NCBI RefSeq assembly: GCF_003569005.1
Contig: NZ_BCUR01000001.1
Location: 997,893-1,061,892, forward strand
Direction: 5' to 3'
DNA from: Vibrio superstes
GTDB lineage: Bacteria > Pseudomonadota > Gammaproteobacteria > Enterobacterales > Vibrionaceae
Length of the DNA: 64,000 bases
Shown here: positions 11,685 through 20,710 of the stretch, piece by piece
Position numbering within the stretch: position 1 is the first letter of the stretch
Layout: the number at the start of each line of letters is the position of its first letter
Position numbers and translations under genes: made by a program
The notes under the pieces: generated by a model
Told to the model about the DNA's origin: nothing
The model's database searches: none
Seen by the model: only the letters and a program-made list of their open reading frames with translations

Positions 11685-11764
11685 AAGGAAAGGTAAGTCA
11701 AATTGCGAGTATTGATATCAAGTTTCATCTTGCTCTAGCTTATCTCGGGGCATAGCTGTGTCAG
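11684..11764. repeat. 81-bp dispersed repeat, copy 1
   Basis: About 90% identical to 27713-27793 in the same orientation (shared landmarks GGAAAGGTAAGTCAAATTGC, TTGATATCAAGTTT, CTTGCTCTAGCTTAT). Both copies abut decayed genes and end in a GGGGCA...TNAG motif, so they are probably leftover ends of the same mobile element. Confidence 0.65.
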
Positions 11765-11796
11765 CGATGGACGCTTCTATGTCCGGAACTTTGCCC

Positions 11797-11829
11797 AAAA
11801 AAAAGGAGCCCAGTTGGGCTCCTTTTTTT
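11797..11829. terminator. Bidirectional terminator between the I78 gene and the stress protein gene
   Basis: The stem GGAGCCCA/TGGGCTCC (11805-11822) has an A-run on its left and a T-run on its right, so it can end transcription from both sides. Confidence 0.9.
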
Positions 11830-11877
11830 GTCATAGAAAAGCGTAATAGCTTGTCAGAGGCGAAGGCTGATTAGAAA

Positions 11878-12726
11878 CTATCTTATCAACAAGAGCGGCA
11901 CCGTTGTGTCAGTAATGATTCGTGTGGTATTACTTCCAACGAAGAACTGACGAAGCTTCGAATGTCCGTAAGCCCCCATCACAATCATGCCAATATTCTG
12001 CTTTTGCTGATAGGTCAGAATTGCAGAGTGGACGTCACCTTGGAGCTGAGCTTCAACTACATTGACGCCACTAGCTTTTAGTTTCTGCGCAGCATTCGCA
12101 AATGTCTCCGCTTTGCTATCGGAATCTTCCACCATCACTAGGTGGCAAGTCATCCCTTCTAGTAAGGGAGTATTGATAGCCTTTTCGACTAATTTCTCGC
12201 TGATCGCACTGCCATCCAAAGCAAGCAAGTAGCTCTGAGGCTGAGAAAAAGGACCTGATGCAATAAGGATGTGCGCTTTAATTGAGCGCACAACACTTTC
12301 TAACTGAGAGCCGATAGTTTTGGTGTCTTTGCGGTGGAGTTCACCAGATTTACCCATAATCAAAACACGTATGTCTTGCTCTATATCGGTTAAGGTTTCA
12401 ACCAGATCACCGTGCTTTTGTAGCTTCTTAGTGCCATCGTAACCCTGTTCACTTAAGTGACTTTCGAGTTCACTTAATAAGGCTTTACCGTGCTTAAGCG
12501 CTACCTTTGCTCGTTGTTCATCAAGTTCAATAAGCTCCGTCAGTAACTGTTCTCTTGCGCCAAGACCGATATTGCCACTTAATTCGCTTTGTGCTTCTTG
12601 TGACGATTTGTCTAATACATGAAGTAACGTTAGCGGCGCTGATAGTCGTTGTGACGTCCATGCACCTATCTCGGCAACAGATTGAGAGTAACTTGACCCA
12701 TCGATACACGCGATTATATTTGTCAT
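11878..12726 (-). CDS. Tandem universal stress protein (UspA-type, two domains)
   Basis: 282 residues made of two Usp domains. The second keeps the ATP-binding signature G-2X-G-9X-G-[ST] (MGAYGHSKLRQFFVGSNT near residue 260); the first has a degraded form (MGKSGELHRKDTKTIGSQLES). Cytoplasmic, likely nucleotide-binding stress modulator. It follows the SulP gene by 10 bases and is co-transcribed; Usp/SulP pairs are common and suggest regulation of anion transport. Confidence 0.92.
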   Translation of the reverse strand: MTNIIACIDGSSYSQSVAEIGAWTSQRLSAPLTLLHVLDKSSQEAQSELSGNIGLGAREQLLTELIELDEQRAKVALKHGKALLSELESHLSEQGYDGTKKLQKHGDLVETLTDIEQDIRVLIMGKSGELHRKDTKTIGSQLESVVRSIKAHILIASGPFSQPQSYLLALDGSAISEKLVEKAINTPLLEGMTCHLVMVEDSDSKAETFANAAQKLKASGVNVVEAQLQGDVHSAILTYQQKQNIGMIVMGAYGHSKLRQFFVGSNTTRIITDTTVPLLLIR

Positions 12727-12736
12727 GTTTGGCTCC

Positions 12737-14227
12737 TTAGTGTCCGCCCATTAATTTTTCAATTTCTTCTGGTTTATCGTGAATACCAAATTTATCAACG
12801 ATGGTGCTGGTCGCTTCATTCATACCGATCAAATTAACGTCGGTACCTTCACGTCTAAACTTAATCACCACACGGTCTAATGAGGAAACAGAGGTGATGT
12901 CCCAGAAATGCGCATGGGTGAGATCAATCGTGACACGCTCAAGAACTTCTTTAAAGTCAAACGCTTTTGAAAATTGATCTGATGATGCAAAAAAGGTTTG
13001 CCCAACAACGCGATAGGTACGTTCTTCACCACATTCGGATAATTCGCTTTTGACCACCATGAAGCGAGCAATTTTGTTGGCGAAAAACAGCGCCGCCAAT
13101 AAAACACCTACAAACACACCGATCGCAAGGTTATGGGTCACGACAACGACCACGACGGTCGAGATCATTACGATATTGGTCGATAAAGGATGAGATTTAA
13201 GATCTTTAACTGAACTCCAAGAGAAAGTACCAATAGAAACCATGATCATCACGGCAACAAGTGCGGCCATTGGGATAAGCTTCAACCAATCACTGAGGAA
13301 GACCACCATGATCAGTAAGAAAACACCAGCAATAAGCGTTGATAAACGACCACGACCGCCTGATTTAATATTGATGATCGACTGTCCAATCATCGCACAG
13401 CCTGCCATTCCACCAATGAAGCCGGTTGCGATATTGGCAATACCTTGACCTTTACATTCACGGTTCTTATCACTATCTGTATCGGTCAAGTCATCCACAA
13501 TCGTTGCAGTCATCATTGATTCAAGCAAACCAACAGTCGCAAGTCCCAATGAGTACGGCAAAATAATCCAAAGCGTTTCAAGATTGAGAGGAACATCAGG
13601 CCATAAGAAAATAGGCAGAGTATCAGGGAGTTGCCCCATATCACCGACGGTGCGAATGTCGATATTAAACGCAATGGCGACGATCGTTAGCGAGATGATA
13701 CATACTAGCGGTGACGGTAAAAGTTTGCCTACATATGGGACGTATGGGAATAGGTAAATAATCGCAAGCCCTGCTGCCGTCATGGCGTAAACATGCCATG
13801 TCACGTCAGTTAACTCAGGCAATTGCGCCATAAAGATCAGAATCGCTAAGGCATTGACAAAACCTGTCACCACCGATCGAGACACAAAGCGCATTAAGTC
13901 ACCCAGCTTGAGATACCCTGCAGCAATTTGGAGCATACCTGTTAATACGGTTGTGGCTAATAGGTATTGAAGGCCATGGTCTTTAACCAGAGTGACCATC
14001 AACAGGGCCATTGCCCCTGTTGCTGCTGATATCATTCCGGTACGTCCACCGACAATCGAAATGATAAAAGCAATACTGAATGAGGCATAAAGGCCCACTT
14101 TAGGGTCCACGCCTGCGATAATAGAGAACGCAATTGCTTCAGGGATCAAGGCCAGCGCTACAACGATACCAGCCAGCACATCACCACGCACATTGGATAG
14201 CCAATCACGTTTCATTGTTTCAATCAT
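12737..14227 (-). CDS. SulP-family anion transporter with STAS domain
   Basis: 496 residues: an N-terminal SulP core of about 10-11 membrane segments ([23 protein letters not shown] near the start is the family signature) and a C-terminal STAS domain (~400-490). Transports sulfate, bicarbonate or another small anion; the substrate cannot be read from sequence. The start is set at ATG 14227, just before [20 protein letters not shown] longer frame from 14356 adds 43 residues unlike the family and is rejected. First gene of the operon with the stress protein. Confidence 0.92.
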   Translation of the reverse strand: MIETMKRDWLSNVRGDVLAGIVVALALIPEAIAFSIIAGVDPKVGLYASFSIAFIISIVGGRTGMISAATGAMALLMVTLVKDHGLQYLLATTVLTGMLQIAAGYLKLGDLMRFVSRSVVTGFVNALAILIFMAQLPELTDVTWHVYAMTAAGLAIIYLFPYVPYVGKLLPSPLVCIISLTIVAIAFNIDIRTVGDMGQLPDTLPIFLWPDVPLNLETLWIILPYSLGLATVGLLESMMTATIVDDLTDTDSDKNRECKGQGIANIATGFIGGMAGCAMIGQSIINIKSGGRGRLSTLIAGVFLLIMVVFLSDWLKLIPMAALVAVMIMVSIGTFSWSSVKDLKSHPLSTNIVMISTVVVVVVTHNLAIGVFVGVLLAALFFANKIARFMVVKSELSECGEERTYRVVGQTFFASSDQFSKAFDFKEVLERVTIDLTHAHFWDITSVSSLDRVVIKFRREGTDVNLIGMNEATSTIVDKFGIHDKPEEIEKLMGGH

Positions 14228-14733
14228 GAATTTTCTCGTAAAATTAATAAGTTTGTTAATATATAGAAAGGGATATAGAACGGGATTTAGAAAGGAGTGT
14301 GATCTAAGGCGGCGTAGTTGACATTGAGTTACTCCAAAACAAAAAAAAGAACACATCGAACTACAAATTAATAAATAGTCAAAGCCGTGTGAGTACTTTT
14401 ACCATATCGCTCATTAACGTTATAACTATAAGCTCAATTAAGGTGAAACTGTGGGGAGAAGACCGCTTCGCATGCGCAAATAAAAAGTCATAGTCTCTAT
14501 TTAGTCTATCTTTTTTATCCATACAATAATGCAGTAAAATTACTGCATAGAGCTACATTAATTATCTTCTGATACAGCTATTTTTGCTTGATAGGATATT
14601 CGCGAGAAAGAAAACATCTTAAAAGTTGGGTTTCTGATAGCAGTGTGAGGTTTGTAAGCTAGATTAACCTTTGAGATGTGTAAACTATGACTCATTAGAG
14701 GTTTAGATCCGACGTTTACATTAAACAGTGAAC
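14228..14733. other. Intergenic, SulP leader and TetR 3' flank
   Basis: 506 bases without a supported gene. It includes the SulP promoter region on the minus strand, with a long AT-rich leader. I could not identify a terminator for the TetR-side unit or a known RNA. Confidence 0.3.
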
Positions 14734-15306
14734 TCACTCGCCTCCCAATGCTTTCCAGTACATCACAAACGACAGTTCAATAAATTCATCGTGAGACATC
14801 GACAGCTCTTTCGCATTGTCTAGCAAGGTTAATCCACAATACATAGTGTGGCTGTGACTGTATAGTCGCAACACTTCTACAGGAATAGACGACAGGAGCC
14901 CTTGACGCTGTGCCTCTAACAGTTTTGCTTCAAGAGGTTCGAAAACATCTTGAACAACCTGGTTTCTCGTCTCATTTTTAGGATGATGCTGAATTTGATT
15001 GAAGAACATCAACTCTGCGGGACGAGAGATCAAAGAATTAACCCCTTCAATCCAAACACGCTTGATGTTCTCAGATAAACTCAGTGTCGGGTCATCTATC
15101 ATTAACCCAAGGTCGCCAAACAATGACTTTTTCAAATCGACAAATAGCTCGTCTTCTAGTTTCGATTTGTTTTCAAAGTGGTGGAAAAGCGTCGCTTTTG
15201 CTACTCCAGCAGCCTTCGCGATTTGTGCGGTGGAGGTATTATCCATACCTTGTTCAGCAAAGAGTTGCAGCGCAGATTTTAGGATTTGATCCCGTTTAGT
15301 TATCAT
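14734..15306 (-). CDS. TetR-family transcriptional regulator
   Basis: 190 residues. The N-terminal helix-turn-helix (residues ~10-55; TSTAQIAKAAGVAKATLFHHFENK) is typical of TetR. The C-terminal ligand domain is not recognisable to a subfamily. It is the promoter-distal member of a same-strand group with a four-helix membrane protein, an aldehyde dehydrogenase and an SDR; palindromes of TetR type lie upstream of it (15333-15353) and of the SDR gene (18402-18433). Confidence 0.92.
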   Translation of the reverse strand: MITKRDQILKSALQLFAEQGMDNTSTAQIAKAAGVAKATLFHHFENKSKLEDELFVDLKKSLFGDLGLMIDDPTLSLSENIKRVWIEGVNSLISRPAELMFFNQIQHHPKNETRNQVVQDVFEPLEAKLLEAQRQGLLSSIPVEVLRLYSHSHTMYCGLTLLDNAKELSMSHDEFIELSFVMYWKALGGE

Positions 15307-15332
15307 ATTATGAGTCTTTGGCCAGCATGTTT

Positions 15333-15353
15333 ACTGCCCAACAGTCAGGCAGT
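15333..15353. promoter_or_regulatory. Inverted repeat upstream of tetR, candidate auto-operator
   Basis: ACTGCC at 15333-15338 is mirrored by GGCAGT at 15348-15353, 27 bases before the TetR start. Placement suits autorepression, not demonstrated. Confidence 0.4.
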
Positions 15354-15478
15354 TCAATATTTTATTCTGAAGCATTGTAGATCATTTTAAAGAGAAACTT
15401 GAGTGTTCGATACTCTCAAGCTCCTCTTTTTCATTGATCGCTTAATTACTGTGATTAATATAACCACCGTTACAGGCG

Positions 15479-15883
15479 CTAAACTTGTACCTTACTTTTT
15501 CGCAATGAGATCCAATAGCACAAGATGTAAGTCGTAATCAAAGTATCGGCCAACCCAAATGGTATAAACCGCATATTGAGCCAAGCCCATTCAGGGTCAA
15601 AGAAGTTAGCCACATAGAGGTAAACCATGAAGAGCTTCTCAACAAATGCATACAGAATCACGACTTGCTGCCATTCTTTTTTGAAGGCAGACACTATCAT
15701 GAATATTCCTATCAATAACACCATCATTCCCCAGTGGCGAAAAATAAAGGTGTAATGATGGTCATAATGCAAGCCATTCAATAATGACAACGCTCTCTCT
15801 GGGTCGATGACGTATAAGCCTGCGCTCATAGTCGCAATGCCTGCAATGACCAGAAATTTTTGTAAGTGCTTTAGAAAAAACAT
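15479..15883 (-). CDS. Small four-helix membrane protein, function unknown
   Basis: 134 residues with four hydrophobic segments (about 9-27, 50-66, 73-90, 105-125) and a basic C-terminus (SLRKSKVQV). I do not recognise a family with confidence; the size and topology resemble DoxX-like or DUF-type integral membrane proteins. It sits between the aldehyde dehydrogenase and tetR genes on the same strand, so it may help handle the same lipophilic substrate. Confidence 0.7.
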   Translation of the reverse strand: MFFLKHLQKFLVIAGIATMSAGLYVIDPERALSLLNGLHYDHHYTFIFRHWGMMVLLIGIFMIVSAFKKEWQQVVILYAFVEKLFMVYLYVANFFDPEWAWLNMRFIPFGLADTLITTYILCYWISLRKSKVQV

Positions 15884-16003
15884 AGTGCTTCTCTCAATGT
15901 GTTTATCGTTAAGTTTGATCGGGATAAAGCGACGTTGGATGCGCTGAAATCGCCTTATCCTTTGAATTTAAAGCGAGTAGCCATAGCTACACATGTTTCA
16001 CCT

Positions 16004-17437
16004 TTAACCACCGATTTTTCTAATGATTGTTTTCTTAAACCACGTGTCGTATGGAGGGTGAAGCAACTTGGTGAAATTGATGGAACCGCGATTCAATACC
16101 GTCTTTGCGTGACTTAACGTCTTGAAACCTTCAGGGCCATGGTAGTGACCAATTCCAGATGGGCCATTACCTCCAAACGGGGCATCGTCCACCGCAACTT
16201 GCATCAATAGATCGTTAATGCACACTCCACCAGATAAGGTATTTGTCACAAAGCGCTCTTGCAGTGCTTTGTCGTTACTGATGATGTACAAGGCCAGGGG
16301 ACGGTCGTGATCCAACACATATTGATGTGCCTCATCAACAGACTGATAACCAATAATAGGCAAGATGGGTCCAAACAACTCTTCTTGCATTACCGTCATC
16401 TGATCGGTCACACCAGTCACTAAATGCGGGATCATTCGATGTCTATTATCGTCAAAAGCAACAGGTCTAACCGGATCGATTATCGCTCCTTTGTCCGATG
16501 CATCTTTAAGGACACTTTTAAGACGCTGGTATTGACGCTGGTTCACGATCGAAGTGTAGTCTTTGCTGTTTATTCCATCTTTAAACATTGAGTTAAAGTA
16601 CGCTTTATACGCATCAATAAACTCTGTGACTTTTTCTGCAGGCATCAGCACGTAGTCAGGAGCCACACAGGCCTGACCGGAGTTGATCGATTTCGCAAAA
16701 GCGATTCGTTCAACAGCTTGTTGAACATCAAAGTCAGGGCCGATAATAGTAGGAGACTTTCCGCCTAACTCAAGAGTAACAGGTGTTAGATTGGCTGAAG
16801 CCGCGCGCATGATGTGCTTGCCCACTGCTGTCGAACCGGTAAAAATAATGTGGTTGAAAGGTAATTGGCTAAAGCGAGTTGCGACTTCAACCTCACCTTC
16901 AATAAGGGCGACCTTTGACTCCGCAAAACCTTCCGCTAGCATCGTTTTCAAAACCGCATTGGTCTTTGGCGTAAACTCTGACATTTTTAGCATCGCGGTA
17001 TTACCCGTTGCTAGTGCAGTCAGCAAAGGTGAAAGTGATAAGCCAATAGGAAAGTTCCACGGAACAATGATCCCAACAACACCGATGGGCTGATAGTGTA
17101 CATAAGCCTTCGATGGTGCAAGCATCAATCCTGCACTGCGTTTAGAGGGCTTCATCCACTTCTTAAGGTTTTTCCTTGTATATTCTAAAGAGTGAAGCGT
17201 CCCTGATATGTCTGAAATGAGCGTATCAAATGTAGAACGGTGACCATAGTCTTCAGCGACTGCTTCCACCAACCGATCTTTATAATTGACGATCAATGAT
17301 CGCAATATCTCTAGATCTTTTAGCCGTTCCTCACAGCTCGAATTTGGATTAGCTCGAAAATGCGCTTGTTGTGTTGCAAAAAGCGTGTCTAAACGTGTTA
17401 ATTCGGTTTCAGTTTGAAGATCTAGTATCGCGTTCAT
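16004..17437 (-). CDS. calB: Coniferyl aldehyde dehydrogenase-type ALDH
   Basis: 477-residue NAD(P)-dependent aldehyde dehydrogenase oxidising aromatic or long-chain aldehydes to acids. Visible: PWNFPIGLSLSPL (cofactor entry), FTGSTAVGKHIM, the catalytic Glu in ELGGKSPTII, the catalytic Cys in NSGQACVAPDYV, and the hydrophobic C-terminus common in CalB proteins. The name reflects the family; substrate here is inferred. About 107 bases after an SDR gene on the same strand; together an alcohol-to-aldehyde-to-acid route is plausible. Confidence 0.88.
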   Translation of the reverse strand: MNAILDLQTETELTRLDTLFATQQAHFRANPNSSCEERLKDLEILRSLIVNYKDRLVEAVAEDYGHRSTFDTLISDISGTLHSLEYTRKNLKKWMKPSKRSAGLMLAPSKAYVHYQPIGVVGIIVPWNFPIGLSLSPLLTALATGNTAMLKMSEFTPKTNAVLKTMLAEGFAESKVALIEGEVEVATRFSQLPFNHIIFTGSTAVGKHIMRAASANLTPVTLELGGKSPTIIGPDFDVQQAVERIAFAKSINSGQACVAPDYVLMPAEKVTEFIDAYKAYFNSMFKDGINSKDYTSIVNQRQYQRLKSVLKDASDKGAIIDPVRPVAFDDNRHRMIPHLVTGVTDQMTVMQEELFGPILPIIGYQSVDEAHQYVLDHDRPLALYIISNDKALQERFVTNTLSGGVCINDLLMQVAVDDAPFGGNGPSGIGHYHGPEGFKTLSHAKTVLNRGSINFTKLLHPPYDTWFKKTIIRKIGG

Positions 17438-17544
17438 TGTTGTGCCTCATCAAAATCAATTCGTTATGTGTACTTTCGGTGGCTACTTATTTGGATCGAT
17501 CGCTAAGGAGAGATTCTGCAAACCTCTCCTAGCGTAAGAGTTAA

Positions 17545-18351
17545 CTAGCGTTTATCGTTATGACCAGCCATGAAGTCGTTGGTACCACTCACTTTGAGAA
17601 GCCAATCGAACATCTTAAGACCTACGATTCCGCGTAAAAACGGCATCGCATAAACAGCGCGTGGACGTGCGACCATCGCCTTTTCTTTTTTCACGCCCTT
17701 CCACACTGCATCAACCATTTTGTCGATTGAGATCAATGGTAAGAATTTAGAGTGTGCACCTTCAAACATGCCGGTATCAATATGGCCAGGGGTTACTGTG
17801 GTCACCTTGATGTGAGGAAGCGTTTCTTTAAGTTCAATGCGCAGCCCTTGTGACCAACCTAGCATTGCCCACTTGCTTGCGCAGTACACAACGATACGTG
17901 GGCAATACATCAAGCCAGCACCAGACGCGATGTTGACGATATGTGCGTCATTGGTTTCAGCCATAGCCGGTAAGAAGGCTCGAGCGACGTGCATCGGTGC
18001 AGTGCTGTTGATTTGCATCGACAAATCAATTTTTTTCGGGTCGTGATTGATAAAATATTCGGTAACAACAATGCCTGCATTGTTAATAAGCAGTTCGATG
18101 GGACCAATTGTGTCAATAACCTGCTGCGCGGTGTCATACACTAATTCGGTATTAGTCACATCGACTTTAAAGGTGTGAATTTGAGTTTTTTCGTTGCTCA
18201 GCTCTTCTTTCGTCGCCGCCATTGCCTCTTCATTCATATCCCAAATGACGACATTCTTTGCGCCGTCTTTGATTGCGCGGACAACATAGGCCTTGCCCAT
18301 TCCCATTGCACCACCGGTAACCAAGACGTTTTTATTCATTACTGATTTCAT
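17545..18351 (-). CDS. Short-chain dehydrogenase/reductase
   Basis: 268-residue classical SDR. The Rossmann cofactor motif is TGGAMGMGKA (residues ~12-21), the structural motif NNAG is present, and the catalytic set is Ser in IASGAG followed by YCASK (Tyr-x-x-x-Lys). Likely oxidises or reduces an alcohol/ketone with NAD(P). First gene of a leftward group with an ALDH, a membrane protein and tetR. A TetR-type palindrome lies 51 bases upstream, so repression by the local TetR is the simple reading. Confidence 0.92.
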   Translation of the reverse strand: MKSVMNKNVLVTGGAMGMGKAYVVRAIKDGAKNVVIWDMNEEAMAATKEELSNEKTQIHTFKVDVTNTELVYDTAQQVIDTIGPIELLINNAGIVVTEYFINHDPKKIDLSMQINSTAPMHVARAFLPAMAETNDAHIVNIASGAGLMYCPRIVVYCASKWAMLGWSQGLRIELKETLPHIKVTTVTPGHIDTGMFEGAHSKFLPLISIDKMVDAVWKGVKKEKAMVARPRAVYAMPFLRGIVGLKMFDWLLKVSGTNDFMAGHNDKR

Positions 18352-18401
18352 GTTTTCTCCAAAGTTTAAAAATCATTAGATAAGGGTCAATTATCAAATG
18401 A

Positions 18402-18433
18402 CTCTCACTGACCAATCGGTCGGTCAGCGAGAG
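18402..18433. promoter_or_regulatory. TetR-type operator palindrome upstream of the SDR gene
   Basis: The 32-bp near-palindrome has outer arms CTCTC/GAGAG and inner arms CTGACC/GGTCAG around GGTC repeats, a form common for TetR regulators of lipid and alcohol metabolism. A second GACC-AGTC element lies at 18485-18495. The site would overlap the promoter of the leftward group. Confidence 0.65.
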
Positions 18434-18959
18434 TAAGGTAATCAATTCGATGAACTAATTCAAGTAAATTTTGGAGTTTTTATTCGACCAGTCGGTTTAC
18501 GGTTTAAGAGGTTCTTTGTTGCAGGCAGTGCCGTTCGGGCAGTTGTTCATAGTGTGTGACTCCGCAAAATAGACTGGATACACAAGTGCACTCTGCGCCA
18601 TTGGTGTCTTGCACAATAGAAGTTATCTAGAGATTGAATTCAACTAATCTACGTTTAGTCACCTAGTTAGATTGTGCTCGACTAACGCTTATCAAGACCC
18701 CACAGATAGAGTTTATTATTAGTTTTTCTGAGGCAAACTCAGCTTACTTTTATCATCTGTAATTCGTCTTGGGACAATTCTGAGTTACAACGTACTAATT
18801 GTGAACATAATTGAATCCGTTTAAATCTCGTCTATGATAATAAAAGTTTATTAAAAATATAATTATTGATAATTTCAAGAAATGGCCGATTATCCCTATA
18901 CTTCTCCACATCGAAACGAAATACGAAACGAATTAATCAAACAGTTCTTGGAGAAAGTT
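18434..18959. other. Intergenic between SDR and glyoxalase genes
   Basis: Holds the divergent promoters of the two flanking genes and a 21-bp repeat at 18767-18787. No supported gene. A 35-codon minus-strand frame here lacks a ribosome site. Confidence 0.35.
18767..18787. repeat. 21-bp repeat, left copy flanking the glyoxalase gene
   Basis: TCTTGGGACAATTCTGAGTTA; the near copy TCTTGGGGCATTTCTGAGTTA lies in direct orientation at 19531-19551. Both resemble the end of the 81-bp repeat (TTTTGGGGCA...TGAGTTA at 27774-27792). Confidence 0.5.
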
Positions 18960-19451
18960 ATGAAAATGAATCACGTTGGTATCATGGTTGGCGATATGGA
19001 CAAAGCTGTAGAGTTCTACACTAAAGCGCTAGGTCTTCGCGTAGTAATGAACAACACTAAAGTTGTTGAAGAGCGCGAGTCTGCTATCGGTCGTATGTGT
19101 ATCGCAGTGTTCGGTGAAGGCTTCAAAGGCTTCAACATTGCTCACCTAGTAACAAATGACGGTATCGGTGTTGAGTTATTCGAAATGGTTGACCGCGAAG
19201 AGCGTCATAACGTTGATTTTTCTCGCCTAGGTATCTTCCACTTCTGCGTACAACTACCAAAAGAGCAGTTTGAATCAGCAATCAAACGTGTAGAAGAGTT
19301 TGGCGGTAAGGTTCGCATGGATATTCACCGTTACCACCCAGAAGATGATTCTAAGCAAGCACAAATGGTTTACCTAGAAGACCCGTTTGGCAACTTATTT
19401 GAGTTCTACTCTCACTCTTACGAAGATACTTACGCTACTGATTACGAGTAA
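18960..19451 (+). CDS. Glyoxalase/VOC-family protein
   Basis: 163 residues with the vicinal-oxygen-chelate fold: NHVGIMVGDMDKAVEFYTKALGLRVV at the start and the closing VYLEDPFGNLFEFYSHSY. The family comprises metal enzymes such as glyoxalase I, dioxygenases and fosfomycin-resistance proteins; the exact reaction is not clear. The start is ATG 18960, preceded by TTGGAGAAAG; a frame open from 18882 adds 26 residues without family support. Codon use is that of a highly expressed gene (few rare codons), unlike its neighbours. It is a single-gene unit with its own terminator, flanked by 21-bp direct repeats. Confidence 0.85.
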   Translation: MKMNHVGIMVGDMDKAVEFYTKALGLRVVMNNTKVVEERESAIGRMCIAVFGEGFKGFNIAHLVTNDGIGVELFEMVDREERHNVDFSRLGIFHFCVQLPKEQFESAIKRVEEFGGKVRMDIHRYHPEDDSKQAQMVYLEDPFGNLFEFYSHSYEDTYATDYE

Positions 19452-19479
19452 TTCTCAGGCTTGCTAAACTAGTATTTTT

Positions 19480-19516
19480 AATGCCCACTAGATATATAGT
19501 CTTGTGGGCATTTTAT
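19480..19516 (+). terminator. Terminator of the glyoxalase-family gene
   Basis: Stem AATGCCCAC/GTGGGCATT followed by TTATT, 28 bases after the stop. Confidence 0.8.
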
Positions 19517-19530
19517 TATCGCCTAAATGA

Positions 19531-19551
19531 TCTTGGGGCATTTCTGAGTTA
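19531..19551. repeat. 21-bp repeat, right copy flanking the glyoxalase gene
   Basis: Direct-oriented near copy of 18767-18787, two mismatches in 21. Confidence 0.5.
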
Positions 19552-20182
19552 AGTCGCCCAGCTAGCAAGTATCTGGACAAAAACGTGCTAGCAGTTGTCA
19601 TGTTGGCACGTCTTTGAGGACTTTCGTATTACTAATTTAATAAGATTGAATGAACTCAGATAACCTACAAAGTTACGAACGATTTTACATATCCACTGCA
19701 ATCCAATATTGAAAACGATAGAATCAATGACAGCAACTACTGAGTAACAACACTAATACGCTCAACGTCCACTTTTGCCTTTGTCCAGCCTCGATTTACT
19801 TCCCCTTGAATAACAATTTTTGTTATATGAATTCACCCATATCTAAGACACTGTGATTTGGGTCTATTCTAATAATCACCTAACAATAGAAATAATTAGC
19901 ATCTATTCAAAAAATGAATACATAACTATAAATCTATACTCCATACATTTATTAACTGTTCCATTTCATGTAAACAAACCAACCCTTCAAGATAAGAACG
20001 AACTCTTAAGTAACTCCGCGGTATGTATTTGAGAAGCAATGCTATCCCAAGCTCATTTTTAACTTGTTATCCACCAAAGTTTTTATAAGCAGGTTATCAA
20101 TCCACGAGTTAATTTCGAATGGCGTATAGGCATCGAATAAAATAGGTAATAATATACAGCCACCTAGCTTTTATTTTAATTT
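19552..20182. other. Gene-free AT-rich stretch
   Basis: About 630 bases with no supported coding frame on either strand. A short imperfect hairpin (GCTAGCA...TGCTAGC, 19561-19592) follows the repeat. It may be the eroded remains of an insertion. Confidence 0.3.
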
Positions 20183-20590
20183 TCAATTGATCCGATGATG
20201 TTTACGAAGTGTTTTCATCAGCGAGTGCAGTAACTCGATATCTTCGGTGGGCATGCCCATCATTTCATCCATTAAATTTAGTACACTTGCAGGCACTGCT
20301 ATTTGACCGCCGATGGTGCGGTCTATTTCGTCAACTGGAAAAAACTGCAAAATACTCACATCCAGCACTTTCCCTAAACGGAACAAGTCCGACACCGTAA
20401 ACTCGCTACCCTGTTGCTTATCCATTTTACTGTAAAAGGCAGTTTTACCAATACCAGCCTTATCGGCCAACGCACTTTTGCTGATGTTGTTATGCACCAT
20501 GTACGCTTCTACACGCTCTATTAACATCATTCTAAAGCGTTGTTCATTTTCACCAAAAAACTCAAAACCTTCGGTATTCAATTCCGCCAT
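20183..20590 (-). CDS. XRE-type helix-turn-helix regulator
   Basis: 135 residues. A Cro/C1-type helix-turn-helix spans about 25-75 (NISKSALADKAGIGKTAFYSKM, then SDLFRLGKVLDVSILQFF). The C-terminal part is helical and probably mediates dimerisation. It is divergent from a PagL-like gene. Palindromes TTTTACATAATATGAAAA and TTCATATTATGAA lie in the 120-bp gap, and the second recurs before the serine hydrolase gene, so it probably controls both and itself. Confidence 0.88.
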   Translation of the reverse strand: MAELNTEGFEFFGENEQRFRMMLIERVEAYMVHNNISKSALADKAGIGKTAFYSKMDKQQGSEFTVSDLFRLGKVLDVSILQFFPVDEIDRTIGGQIAVPASVLNLMDEMMGMPTEDIELLHSLMKTLRKHHRIN

Positions 20591-20603
20591 TAGGGTCCGC
20601 CAT

Positions 20604-20621
20604 TTTTACATAATATGAAAA
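20604..20621. promoter_or_regulatory. Operator-like palindrome proximal to the XRE gene
   Basis: TTTTACATAATATGAAAA, inverted repeat 14 bases before the XRE start codon; shares the TCATATTATG core (on the minus strand) with 20637-20649. Confidence 0.55.
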
Positions 20622-20636
20622 TATATTAGCTTCTTA

Positions 20637-20649
20637 TTCATATTATGAA
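20637..20649. promoter_or_regulatory. 13-bp palindrome TTCATATTATGAA, copy 1
   Basis: A perfect palindrome (TTCATA, T, TATGAA) in the divergent XRE/PagL control region. The identical 13-mer occurs at 21333-21345. Confidence 0.65.
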
Positions 20650-20710
20650 AGCGAAAATATTTAGAGTTTCCCTCAGTACTCTTATGAAAATAACTCTGAG
20701 GTAACAAAAA

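Noticed and set aside
18531..18640. 35-codon minus-strand frame ending NNCPNGTACNKEPLKP
   Set aside because: No ribosome site or signal sequence; lies in the promoter region of the SDR gene.
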